64,000 nucleotides of DNA from Girardinichthys multiradiatus (Eukaryota; Chordata; Actinopteri; Cyprinodontiformes; Goodeidae), in contig NC_061816.1 in assembly GCF_021462225.1 (NCBI RefSeq), forward strand, positions 14,905,390 through 14,969,389, read 5' to 3'. Below the pieces are notes generated by a model. It made no database searches, was not told the origin of the DNA, and saw only the letters and a list, made by a program, of their open reading frames with translations. Of this stretch, positions 34,271 through 45,378 are shown one piece after another. The translations under genes and the position numbers were made by a program. The first letter of the stretch is position 1; each line of letters opens with the position of its first letter.

Positions 34271-34835
34271 CATCTGTTGGGACCCAGCCATGGATTTCAA
34301 CATTAAACTCCGGTACGAACCCCTCTGGAACTTTTCAAAATAAAGTGCATTAACCTTCTTCCGGCACAGCCAGGAAACTGGATAACTGCGGACTTCCTGT
34401 GACGCCACTGCCCAAATAAAAGCACAGCTGTTGCTACATCCACCCTCTTCCACACAGCCTTCGAAAGTGACCGGATAGGGGAGACAAGCGCGCTGATGTC
34501 TCTTTGCTGGCAAACAGACATAAACTCTTAAACTGGATCCAAGGATGTCATACGATCATCGATCATATGCAAAGATAAGTACGAATGAAATACTGTCTGT
34601 GTATCTGGTATTTTCATTCATGAACGGGGAAATTAAGGTGTAAGAGTTGCTTACTTTTTCTCTGAGGCCTGCAGAAGCAAATTGTCCCAGAGAAGTTCCC
34701 TACAGAGAACTGGTCTCTATGAAGCCGAGCGGAGCGGTCTCCCAGTCTGGAAGGAAGACAGCAGAGAACGCATCACCGTGTTAACGTGCAGTGTGGTTGG
34801 CGGACACAACGAGCCATTTTTCATCCACAGCTGGA

Positions 34836-34911
34836 GGTTAGCGGGAAGCTAACCCTTTGTTCACAGAGCACCTTCAACCCCCAAATCGAAGGAGGTTAGC
34901 TGTAGCTAACC
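34836..34911. repeat. Two hairpins with the same stem inside the LTR-like unit
   Basis: GGTTAGC-GGGAA-GCTAACC (34836-34854) and GGTTAGC-TGTA-GCTAACC (34894-34911) share a 7-bp stem with different loops and are 39 bp apart. Each is preceded by GGA. They look like a duplicated palindromic site, possibly a protein-binding site in U3 or an RNA structure in a leader. Confidence 0.7.
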
Positions 34912-35868
34912 ATTTTTCACTGTGGATACCTTCTTCAAACTTAATCGTCGCTTGGACAACATTCCTCACCACAGTTCATGAGGTTTTGGGCAGAACAATA
35001 ATAGAAAGATTTAGATTGAAATGATCTAAACGTTTCTCATTTTATGAAGTTTGGTTTGTTTGTGTTGAACTCAGCTATCTCTGTGCTAGCAGGCTATCTG
35101 CAGCACACGTGCTCAGGTTGTGTTCTTTGTTTGTATGTTTTTAAAGTTAAGACAATCTTTACTTGAAGGGTGATTTTAAACAGAAGATTGATCATAACGC
35201 GCCATCCGCACTTATGCATTTTAACCCTTTTATTGACCCTGGTATTTTAAAGGTATGTGTTTGATTCTGGTGCTAAAGAATATTTAACAGAAAGGTTGTT
35301 AGTTTCAAGCTAGTGAATAATAGTCCCTAAACATTATTTCACTAAATCTGATAACTAAGTGAACATCATTAAGCCCCATTTTTCCAGAAAGATTTGGCTC
35401 TTTCCAAAATATTCCCTTAATAATATTTCTTAAAATATTATTTCAATAGGTAAAGGCAGCTAATGAGACAGTGTTGAGAATTAGTCATCCAGAAGGTTGG
35501 TTTAATTCAGCAGATCATTATTTAAAACATTATTTTATTAAAATAATATTTTATCTGATCTTGTATTGTGAATGGTTGTCTAAAAGTTGATGATTATTGT
35601 CTAAGTTAGTTCCAAGACTAACTTCACTTCACTTCCAGATTCTTCAAGATAATCCTTGGTTCTCAAACATAAACATTGCATGGTAATGTTGCATCACTCT
35701 TTTTGGTCATGATTTCCAATCATCTCTCATCAACTTGTTTATATTGTACATAGCCCATTAGTCTTCCCTATTCTTTAATTCTGCTTGGTAGTTTAGTTGG
35801 ATTGTTTTAGCATAGTAAAGAGTTTGTTGATTGAAATATGTTTGGCTTTGAGTTGACTTATCTTTGTT

Positions 35869-35874
35869 AATAAA
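35869..35874 (+). promoter_or_regulatory. Candidate polyadenylation signal AATAAA
   Basis: Canonical hexamer in the last 240 bp of the LTR-like unit, the place where an LTR would carry it. AATAAA is frequent in AT-rich DNA, so this is supportive only. Confidence 0.4.
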
Positions 35875-36199
35875 TTCTTGTATTTTAAAAAATAGTGTGG
35901 ATTAATTCCATGTATGTGCAGAGTTTATGCTGTTAAATAATGTCAGAGCTCGTCTCACACCTTTCTATTTTGTCCTAATACCATCGCCTTACTGGGCTTG
36001 TATTCACAGGACAACCCTTAACAGACCAAAATATTATTTGATAATATATTAGAATATTAATATTAAATATTAAATAATATTCTCAGATTAATAATCACAA
36101 CACATCGTAATTCAATACTCCTTTAATACTTTTGTTAATTTAATACATAATATAATAGTCCTTAATTAATAACTCATTTACAGCCCAAATCCATAATGC

Positions 36200-36420
36200 T
36201 GCTAAAAATGTTGGCACTTGACCCAAAAAACAGGGTATTTGCTAAAAAACAAAACAATATTTTTAAACAATAATTCTTACAAGAAAAGTGGTCAAATATC
36301 CATCCAACATTAAGACATTACCTTGCTGACGGCTACAAAAAGAGTGTAGTTTCTTTGCAATTAGGAAGGAACATTTGTCCAATCGGTAGTGGGGGATGGA
36401 ATAAGTGTATGAAGACTTAT
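36200..36420 (+). mobile_element. Tc1-like C-terminal fragment
   Basis: AGTGGTCAAATATCCATCC followed by TTGCTGACGGCTACAAAAAG and GTGTAGTTTC matches the extreme C-terminal coding region of fish Tc1 transposases (the WAKIP...GYKK-like stretch) read on the plus strand. The rest of the element is missing. Confidence 0.45.
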
Positions 36421-37764
36421 TAGTTGTGTTGTTGTTTGTATGTCAAGGGAAAGAGTGGTGTATTTCGTTCTGCGTGTTTAGCTTCACAAACCTTTATTTA
36501 AATTGAACAGATGGTTTCAGCACGTTTCATCATGTGAGGTGGTTGCTAAGAAGCTGCAAAGTGTCAATGGAGTTTAAATACCTTATTGTTAACTGAAACA
36601 TATTAGGAACTGCAGTAACTTTCCAATGAGAGGCTCTTAGCTACTTAGAAAAGTCCAGCTGCTTTTTATTATTTTTATTTTTGCTAAAATAAAACTTAAA
36701 AGAGAAAAGCAAATTGATTATTCTTGTCTTAGTGTCTCTTAAAATAAAACTGATGTGTCAACTAAGTCAACTGCACAAAAGAAAGTGAGAGAACAGACAG
36801 AGGAATCACTATCTCTGTGGCTAATCTATGGGGAAAGTGGCATGGTGAGCGACTGCTAAGCTCCCTGAGAATGCAGCCTTCACCCACTAGGGAGCCAGAG
36901 TAATTACAGACAGCTTTTGTTCCCATTTGCCTTCAGTAATAAGCCCAAAAGCTTGGCAACTCGTATGTTAGATAATGAAGATTTACTGAGTGTAGTTAGA
37001 GTTAGATTTTTCTAGTTTATGCTGACTGCTTCTGATTTTCAATACCCCCCCCATCTCTGTAGTTGATGTAGGGAGTATGGTTTATTGTTCACTAGAAACT
37101 GTTCTTCTGTCTTAGGAGTGCAGATGTGGCTCAAACCCTGTACTATGTGCACTAGCAGGGAGAATCACAAGCATACACCTAAATGTGCTGGATACACCTG
37201 CAAGTCATAAAGCCAAGAAGACAGCCTTCTTTGTATGCAAACAGTGCCGGTACAGTACATTTGTGTTTGTGCAGCCTTGGCTTTGAACCATGTGGAGCTT
37301 TACTTTTTCAGAGGGCATTTTGCCCATCTGCACTTCTTGAAGATTAATTATGTTTCACAATTAAATTAGAAGATTTAGATCCCACCTGTGCAATACAAAT
37401 TTAAACATACTGTACTTTGTTTTTACATTGCATAACACCAGTAGTGGTAACAATAGCTATGAGGTACTGTAGACCACTACTTTAAAGGTTCTAGCTCATT
37501 GAATAATCACACCATCTGTGTTCAAGCGGGTGTCAGATAAGCAAAGTCTCTCCACCACCAGCAACTACGTCTCTTAGGGATATAAAGACTCAATTTATAG
37601 CATGGAGAAAAGGCATCTGCAATTCAGCAAGCAAAACAGGAACATCTGCTATGGATCCTTGTTACAATTTGGAGTTTCTCCAAGTTATTACTGCACATAA
37701 AGCTATGATGAATTCCCTATATCTGAACCAAGTCTAAATGGAAAAAATAATTTCACATAGTTCT

Positions 37765-38110
37765 TACTTAGCTTATCTTTGCTTTATGGCTCGGCCCGTT
37801 TGAGCCCAGTTTACCTCATTTTATAGAGTACTAACCTTGCCTCTATTAGCTTCTCTTTCCTTGTTTTAGTTTACCTTTTTATATTTAGCTCATCTTTACT
37901 TTTCTTACCTTAGATGATTTAATCTTAGATTATCCCTAATAAATGTAGTTAATCTTAATTAATTTAATACTGATTTAGCTTATCTACACGTATTGCGTTT
38001 TATTTCAGTATTTTTTATTTCACCTGTTCTTACTTACCTTTTTTACTTAGTTTAGCTTATTCTACTTTAGCTTACATTGTATTCCCTTGTCTTATGTATT
38101 AATTTCCTTG
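37765..38110 (+). repeat. Pyrimidine-rich tract with recurrent TTTAGCTTA-like motifs
   Basis: The plus strand is dominated by T and C with motifs such as TTAGCTTATC, TTTAGTTTACC, TTTAGCTCATC, TTTAGCTTATCTAC and TTTAGCTTACATTG at irregular spacing. It looks like a decayed short-unit tandem repeat. Confidence 0.55.
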
Positions 38111-39117
38111 TCTTACATCATATTTATTTAGTCTGTGTAGTGTTGAGAAAAACACAAAAATAGACCTCAAACATATTTATATACAGATTTACATTTGACT
38201 ATTTTAATCGAGACTGTGCAAAGGGTATCTGGATGTCATCCCACAAACTATGCTCCCTACATTGTCCAAATGTAATGTTCATGATTATGAATTTGTTATC
38301 ATAAAATGTTTAAAACATGTTCTTAAATTTTGTTACATGTCAAATTAATGTTCTTTAAAGTTATTTGAAAATATTTCTAAACGTTGTCTCTTCCTAGTGC
38401 TGTAGTAGACCCTGAGTTAAACACTGCTAAAACCAGAAAGATAACGTGATATTTGTATTGGAATTTTCTTCTTCCGAAAAAGTAAACAAAAACATTCATA
38501 TGATATAGTCTTCCAAACCCAAGTAGCAAACACATTTCCGACTTTGTGTTCTAATCGCTGAGTCAGTGCAAAAGAGCACAAAGGGAAGACAAGTGAGACA
38601 GACGCTACTGATGGACTGACCAACTGAGACACAGAACCAAGAGGTTGTGCCCAATAAAACTAACCAAGCCTGAATCAGCTTGGTTATAACTCGTTATCTT
38701 TTTTTGTACACTGTAATATTCTTTAATCTTCCGGCGAGTTTTAGTTTTTTAGAATTCAATGCAGAAATTCACATGAGAAAACTACTGAGACAGTCAAAGG
38801 CCAGTGCCCTGAAATGGGACCTCCAGCCATTCTAAGGGTGAGCTTCCAGGTTGAACAGCCATGTATCAAGACATTTCCTGCCTCTCAGATTGAATTGCAG
38901 TCGCACTGATTGCCAGGAGATCTGAGTTTGAATATATTAATCTATTCATTGTTTGTAAGGGGAAGACAACGGTGGGTTCAATCACAGCAGAGAGAGGAAG
39001 AGCTGCAACTTTGAAGGAGTCCAAGTAGTCAGCAAATCACACAACTGAGCCAGCCAATCAACAACTGGTGATGACAAAGAAAAACAAATTCCACCGGCTG
39101 TAACTGTTTAGCAGACT

Positions 39118-39380
39118 TCATCTTAGCTTCTTGTTGAGAAAATCTTATTTGAACTTACGTTATCTAAACTACACCTGGCCTATGTTACCTTAACTATTTT
39201 TATCTTAACCTAGTTGTTTTTTTTTTTGTTCTTTTTTACCTGAGCCAACATTTTACATAACTTTTTTTTGCTTACTTTACATTAGCTTTTTTTATATTAT
39301 CTTCACTTAGCCTCTTTTACTTTATTCTTTGAACTTATCTATACTTTATTATTATTTTGTGTTGTTTTGTTTACATGAGC
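39118..39380 (+). repeat. Second pyrimidine-rich tract of similar type
   Basis: TTAGCTTCTTG, TTACCTTAACTA, ATCTTAACCTAG, CTTACTTTACATTAGC and TTCACTTAGCCTC recur on the same strand as the tract 1.3 kb upstream. It contains poly-T runs. Confidence 0.5.
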
Positions 39381-42300
39381 TTTGTGTAGCCTATCTAGCA
39401 GAACTTCTACCAGGTGCAGACTCGATGCACCCATGTTGCAGCTTCTTCCTCACTGTCACAGACGTGCATTCCAGATCCCATTTGAGACGTCCATGGTGAG
39501 TCTGCATGCGGGAGATGCTGTTCTGATATGGGAAAAAAGCTTGGATCTTCCACTTACACTTGGACGATATCCAGATGTGCATCTTGTATATGTTGTACTT
39601 CAGTCTCAGAGGACTTCTGGAATTTGCTGTTACTCATGTCGGATTTTATAATCTAAGTAAAATTGAGTTTTTTTAAATGCAATTCTTTTTTTTTTATTTC
39701 AAGTGAATATCTCGGTTTCAGTATTGTAAATTTATGCAATTAATCATGGAAAATAAAAATAAAATCAAAATGCTTTCAAATTTATGACCTTTGACCATCA
39801 GAGAATATCTATTTTCTTTCCTGTAAATATGTAAAAATTATCTAAAACGTTTTTGCCATGAATTTACCACATTTACCATTTTGTTTTGTTTTTTATTTAC
39901 CTACAATAGCTCTAAGATTTGCCTTGACACCATATACTTTACAATGAATGTTTTTTTTTACATCAAGGATCACTTTTCCTTTTTTCACAACAATGTGAAA
40001 TTTAGAATTTTCTGTGTTACATAAAGTGATAGGGTAAGTAATTAGTTCATGCAATATGTTGCCTGTAAACCTTTTGCTCAGAATTTCAATAATATTTGTT
40101 AAGTAGGTTAAAACATAATCCTCATGGCATTACATTTTCTAGAGGACACACTTGACTTGAGAAACCATCTTATCTATTATTGTGTTTGAGATTTTTCACA
40201 GCTGAATTATAAACAGAAAAGGACAAGCCATGGTAATTTTTAATAAGAATTAAAAATTTCGTGGGTGTGATACTATTCTTCTTTGTCACTGAATTTTGCA
40301 TACAAAAATGAAACAGCCTTACTGTGTTACTTGGCGGGGAGCTTTGGATTGCTGCTGTTTTGCATGTACAGAAACACAGAACCGTACAATAACTAGTCAT
40401 TTTACTTGAAACACTTTCACATCTGAGGTTTATAGAAAATATATTTGCTGTTTTTTGTAAAAAAAAAAAAATTGCTTCAAAGCAGACTTTTGGTGATCCG
40501 ATTGCATGCCCTTTGCACTGTTGATGACGGGACTCTTCAACCACCACACTTTCCGAATTTTTTGCACTGGTTTTCTAAAGGTGAATAAGTTAGCGCAGAA
40601 CCTGTGGGCGGTCGCAGGCAAGACATGAGGCATTAACACATGCCGGGCAGCTCAAAGCTGTGTGGGACCCAAGATCTTTGTCCTTCAGGCTGTTAAAAAG
40701 AAATAAATGTGACTCAGGCGCATACTTGGTGGATGCAAAAATGTAAAGAGCTTCTTGTAATCAACAGGATTAGCAATGTGAGTAATGTCATTTGGAAAAG
40801 AGTGAGTTATGTCATAGCCAAGGATTTTTGATCACATCTGTGCACAAAAATCTCCTTTTTTTGATATGGTTAAGTTTAAATACTGAGACAAGTTGTTAAG
40901 GTCAACTGGACAAGTGTGACAATTTAGTGTTTAGGACTCTTTAAAATGTCACAAAGTGTTGCATTATTAACTGATTGACTCCTTGTGAGACATGTGAGTC
41001 TACTACAGCACAAGAATATCAATAATGATCGCTATTTAATCCATTGTATGTGATCAACGCCAAGGTTTCCCGCCATAAACTAAAATTGCAATCTTTCTAA
41101 CAGCCGTTGCACTCATGCACGTTCTACCTCAGGCCTATACCTCAAAACTGTTGTATCTGTGTTTACTCCAACTGTGGTATATGAACCCAAATAATTTATA
41201 TGTTCCTTCTCTGACTAAAGAAAGTGCTTATTGTCTAGGGGATCTGTCTGAACACTATTTTTGACAGTAGCCATCATCACCATATGGTACATTAATATTG
41301 TCGCAAAAATTGAGCCTTTTAAAGGCACTTTAGATCGATCATAACACAGTCGTTGGGTAAGGCTTCTACTCTTGAAGCCATTTTAATGGAACCAAAGTAT
41401 TATTTGTTTTTCAACAAAAGTGTTGGATGATTTCAAGTCACAATCCTCTTGTTGGCCTCTTTCTCTATCTCTTCTTCTTGGAAATTATTCCAATGCTGAT
41501 GGTCTCTGTAATCAAGTCCAGTGGCCACACAACTTGTCTTCAGAACATAACACCATTGATCCATGATGCTGGCTGGCCAATACAACACATGACTGTTTTG
41601 GCTTATTGAACTCCTCCATTGGTTGTTTTTCTCAGGTTGGCAATGTGGCAGTCTGACGTCAATACTATGTAGGGGATAATCTTCTTCAGTCTTAGAGTGA
41701 ACCAAATGGCAAATCTATAGAATCTAAAATATTAAAGTCATGCTGCATCAAAGTTTGCATTGATTTACATTGATGTACAGTACATGTAATTAGCAAAAGA
41801 TTTCCACACAATTCTCTAAGGCAATAGAGGCATTTAGTTATTACCAAGAGTGCCTTGCTGTTAGCACTTAGTCTAAGTACATTTACCTGCTTATCTTATT
41901 TTGCAGTTGCCAGCTGGAAGACATATTGTTAAGTGTGGGATGTAACCCAATATTTTGTTAATGGTACTGTTCTCTTTGCAAGGGTGAGGGCCTCTATTTG
42001 AAGTGGGACATGACAGGACTCTAATTGGAGCTGAATTCAGGACATGTATCACTCATTAGGGCAGGAAATACAACAAGTTATCAAACTGAAGGGTTCAACT
42101 CATTAAACATGTTGACGTGAACTGGTTGATAATTGCTCCTCTGACTAAATACAGAGGTTCTACTTGACTTTACCATCATGCTTCAAGCCATCAATTGTAA
42201 TTTTGTTTTGAGAATATACTTTTGTTAAATATCCCATATAAACTAGCTGCCATTGTTTAATTCATTATTTTTTGTATAGATACTGTTGGTCAAATTTAGT

Positions 42301-43094
42301 AGTGTCAGCATGTTAACATTTATGTTTTCTGTGACATAAAAAAGTAAGTAAGCAGCAAACCAAGACATCTGTAGTTTTCCTGAGAACCAAAAAAACAGGA
42401 AGAATCTCACTGAGGCCAAAAGCAAAGTGATCAAATCCTCATAGTAGGTAAATAAAATGCTTTTTGAAATGTTTCATAATGGTGCCGTTTGGCAAAATGC
42501 AGACAAGAAATACGGCAGGGCACAGATGGGCCATGGCCTATATCTGTAACCATCCAGAACAAAGTACCAGGTTCCTAAGTAGGTTTATTGGGCTCAATTA
42601 ATCAGAGTTATTACATAAAGACCCCTTTCACATTCATGCTCTTATGAAACTTGGCAACAATTAATGTTCAGAGCAAAGTAATATTAAGCATGTTTAATTA
42701 AGTCTGCAGGGGGTAATTATGGTGTGAATAGCATTAAGTATTTGGTTAGGTGTACAGGTTGTAGGTTAGGCTTCTGACTGATCTCTATTTCTACTTTTGC
42801 ATTATTGATTTAGTTACTAAGCTCCATGGTTTATGCAAGACATTTGTCTGTTATTTGCAAGACATTTAATACACCAACCTGGAAAAAAGTCTGTATTTTT
42901 GCACAACAAATTGACAGTGCTTTTAATGCATACTTAATATCTAGAGCAGTGAGTTTTTGGTTGTTTGTTGCTCAGGTTTATTTGATTTCAGAGATCTAAA
43001 GAAAGTAAAAATGTAGCACAAAGGCAACATGTTTCCAAGTACGCACTTGAATCTCTTGCAATGGTCTTAGTAATGTGGTTGACAAATTGTTATG

Positions 43095-43385
43095 TTATGT
43101 GTTAAGATGAGACAGCCAGCTGGTGGTCCATGGCCTACATGTTTGGTACATCCTTGACATGACCAGTTCATGAAAGGACAAAAGAGACATTTAACAACCA
43201 TCCGCAACACACATACACAGACAACCAAGGGCAAATAAAATCTCCGGGTTGCTCAAATGTCCACAGAGGGCATGCAAACTCTACACAGAAAGGACTTGGT
43301 GTGGTTAGAACTTGGCCCCAGGACTTTCTTGCTATAATGCACAAACCAGTGCGCTACCATATACAATAGCTGCAATGAACATTTA
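43095..43385 (-). repeat. SINE-like interspersed repeat, minus orientation
   Basis: CAACACACATACACAGACAAC, CAGAGGGCATGCAAACTC and CCAGTGCGCTACCATATAC lie in the order expected, reversed, for an abundant tRNA-related fish repeat. On the minus strand it starts with a GGTAGCGCACTGG-like A-box region. The copy at 55796-56080 is related and in the opposite orientation (TTTGCATCTTCTGCTCGTGC). Confidence 0.5.
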
Positions 43386-44122
43386 AAAGAAAATATCCCA
43401 AAAAAAACTCTTGACGTTCCAAAGATCTTTAAGAAGTCTAACTAATCCCACACTGGTTTTTACCTAAGCCTTACCAAAGACGGGCTCAAGAGCTTCACAT
43501 AAACGTTTAGACCTCCGTATTTATCATAGAAGGTTGCTAACATTAGTCTTTTTCTAAGCCATATGAAAGAAGACATATCAGTCTAAAGCCCTTTGAATAA
43601 CCAGAAACACCTCCATTTTCACTCACAACCACTCTCAATTGTATAGCAAAGGTTAAGTACCCAATGGCAAAATGACCATTACCCGATTACACCATCCTTA
43701 CACCAGTTACTCAGATGTATTATTATTATTATACAATTTAAAGTGTTAATAATGCTTTTTGTAAAGTTTAATTATCATTAACAGATAACGCTTAGTAGCA
43801 AATAGTACTAAAGTCGGTTTGGAGCTTTTCTTTCAATATATCTGTGTTCATTAGCAATAAAGGACTTAAAATAATAAGTATGAATCACAATACTTGAGAT
43901 ATGATTTCATTTACATTAAACTCCTGGTGGTGTGTCACATGGCATGCCATGGTAATTGCCTCAATAGGGGCAGCAACAGAGCAGCCTTAGTAGGTGCACT
44001 TAATTTTTCTTCCTGGTATGTGGCAACCCTACTTACAATCAACAGCTAAACTGCAATTATATTATTTGGGAAAATCAGGACAGAACAAACATTGGCTAAG
44101 TAAAGCAATACTTGATTGGACT
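43386..44122. other. Unassigned sequence
   Basis: AT-rich, with no recognised feature. Confidence 0.5.
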
Positions 44123-44127
44123 CCAGA

Positions 44128-45373
44128 TGTTACAGTTTGTGGTCCTGAAGGACCAAAGTGGTAACAGGACCTCTGCAAAGGTCGTCCCACAGAGTGCTGG
44201 AGGGCGGCGGCGCTAATGTAGGAAAATTGGAGGCTGGCAGCGCATGTAGAACCCACGGAGAAGCTTACAGGAGGCTGGCTAGGTAACTCTGGACCCACGG
44301 AGGAGCTCTGAAGACCGAGACCCATGGAGGAGCTCAGGAAAAGGGACATGAAAGCCTAGGATCAGGAACACGAAGCGGGTTCCACCTGAGCACCCTTGTT
44401 AGAACTTGGGTACTGGAGCATGAGTGGGCAGCAGCGCTTTGAAGCAAGGCACTGGCTCGTGGTGAATTCTCTGCCACTCAGAAGCAGAGTGGGGCAGGCT
44501 CTAAAGTAGTGAGGAGCAGGCTCTGGGGCTTTAAGGCAGTGAGGAGCGGGTTCAGGGACCTTGGGGCAGAGAGGCATTGGCCAAATCCCTGGAGAAGGAG
44601 TGGAGGCATCCTAGCCACAGTGCCCATGTCTGGAATGCTTGGGCTGTGTTACACTGAGTGGCATCCGACACCTGGAGATGGGGTGCACCCGACTGGTGCA
44701 TGGGCGCATGGCGTTGTGGCGCACCCGTCTGTTACACTGGTGCATGTTGTGACCCTCAGAGACCGGAGAGAGGTGAGATGGATGTGAAGTGGAACCCTGC
44801 TGACCCTGGCAGAAAACATGCAAGACGTCGACCCCCGGTTCCAACAGTGAGGCAGGCTTGAGTTTCCAGCTCCACCGGAATTTTAATGATCATGTGCCAT
44901 CGAGAAGGCGGAGAGGAGGCATACCGCAGCAGGCCGTACCATGGCAACGCATGGAGCAGCCAGGAGCACTGAAAGGCCTCCTGCATGTCCAGCAGCAGCA
45001 GAGAAGGCAGGATCTCAACATCTTCAATTAAATGGTCTGCCTCCTACATCTGCAGCTGAATCCATCGCAGAGTTTCAGGAGCCTTCCTGTCTGCTTGGTC
45101 CTTTTTCTTATTGGTTTCTTATGTCACAGTTTGTTGTCGTGAAGGACAAAAGCCGCAACAACACATCTACATGGTGGATGCATATATTTTAAAGTAAAGT
45201 ATAATAAACTTACAGGCATCATAAAGGAAACACAGGAACTAGGGAGACAGCAGTGGAGAACCCAACAAAGAAGTGACAAAAAACAGGAACTTAAATACAA
45301 CTGAGGTGAAAAAAACTACATGAAAACAGGTGAGTGCACTTAACAGAAACACTAACAGGTGTGGATCATGACA
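44128..45373 (-). mobile_element. GC-rich LTR-retroelement-like unit with target duplication
   Basis: The unit starts TGTTACAGTTTGTGG and ends GGATCATGACA, flanked by CCAGA on both sides (44123-44127 and 45374-45378). The first 40 bases recur at 45122 (TGTCACAGTTTGTTGTC), so the right 252 bp look like one LTR and the left 40 bp like the stump of the other. Read on the minus strand this gives LTR, internal part, truncated LTR. The internal 950 bp are clearly GC-richer than the rest of the window and contain imperfect short repeats: ACCCACGGAG at 44251 and 44293, ACCCATGGAG at 44320, and AGTGAGGAGC at 44508 and 44538. No retroviral protein motif was recognised in any frame, so it is non-autonomous or internally replaced. 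Confidence 0.6.
45122..45373 (-). repeat. LTR-like right end of the GC-rich unit
   Basis: 252 bp, on the minus strand TGTCATGATCCACACC...CAAACTGTGACA. Its two tips, TGTCA and TGACA, are inverted. It shares its start with the LTR-like relics at 13704-14133 and 48323-49551. Confidence 0.5.
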
Positions 45374-45378
45374 CCAGA

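Larger units (their letters stand above)
34275..36102 (+). mobile_element. Long LTR-like unit (probable solo LTR, 1.83 kb)
   Basis: Begins TGTTGGGACCCAGCC and ends AATCACAACA. The ends are an imperfect inverted repeat (TGTTGGGA against TGTTGTGA) with the TG...CA tips of LTRs. CATC flanks both sides (34271-34274 and 36103-36106), a 4-bp duplication as made by some retroviral-type integrases. A polyadenylation signal AATAAA lies at 35869-35874, leaving about 230 bp downstream that could be the R-U5 part. No coding frame of note exists, as expected for an LTR. The length is large for an LTR. The orientation rests on the AATAAA. An internal region and second LTR are absent, so if it is an LTR it is a solo one. 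Confidence 0.55.
36421..43094. other. Long stretch without recognised genes or dated elements
   Basis: 6.7 kb of AT-rich DNA. Two strongly pyrimidine-biased tracts (37765-38110 and 39118-39380) are listed separately. ORFs near 39382-39651 and 40170-40639 are short, overlap each other on opposite strands and carry no known motif. No tRNA or splice-bounded exon could be supported. Confidence 0.5.

Noticed and set aside
44362..45192. Overlapping open frames of 67-92 residues in both strands of the GC-rich unit
   Set aside because: Long frames are expected by chance in GC-rich DNA. None carries a gag, pol or other known motif, and both strands are equally open.
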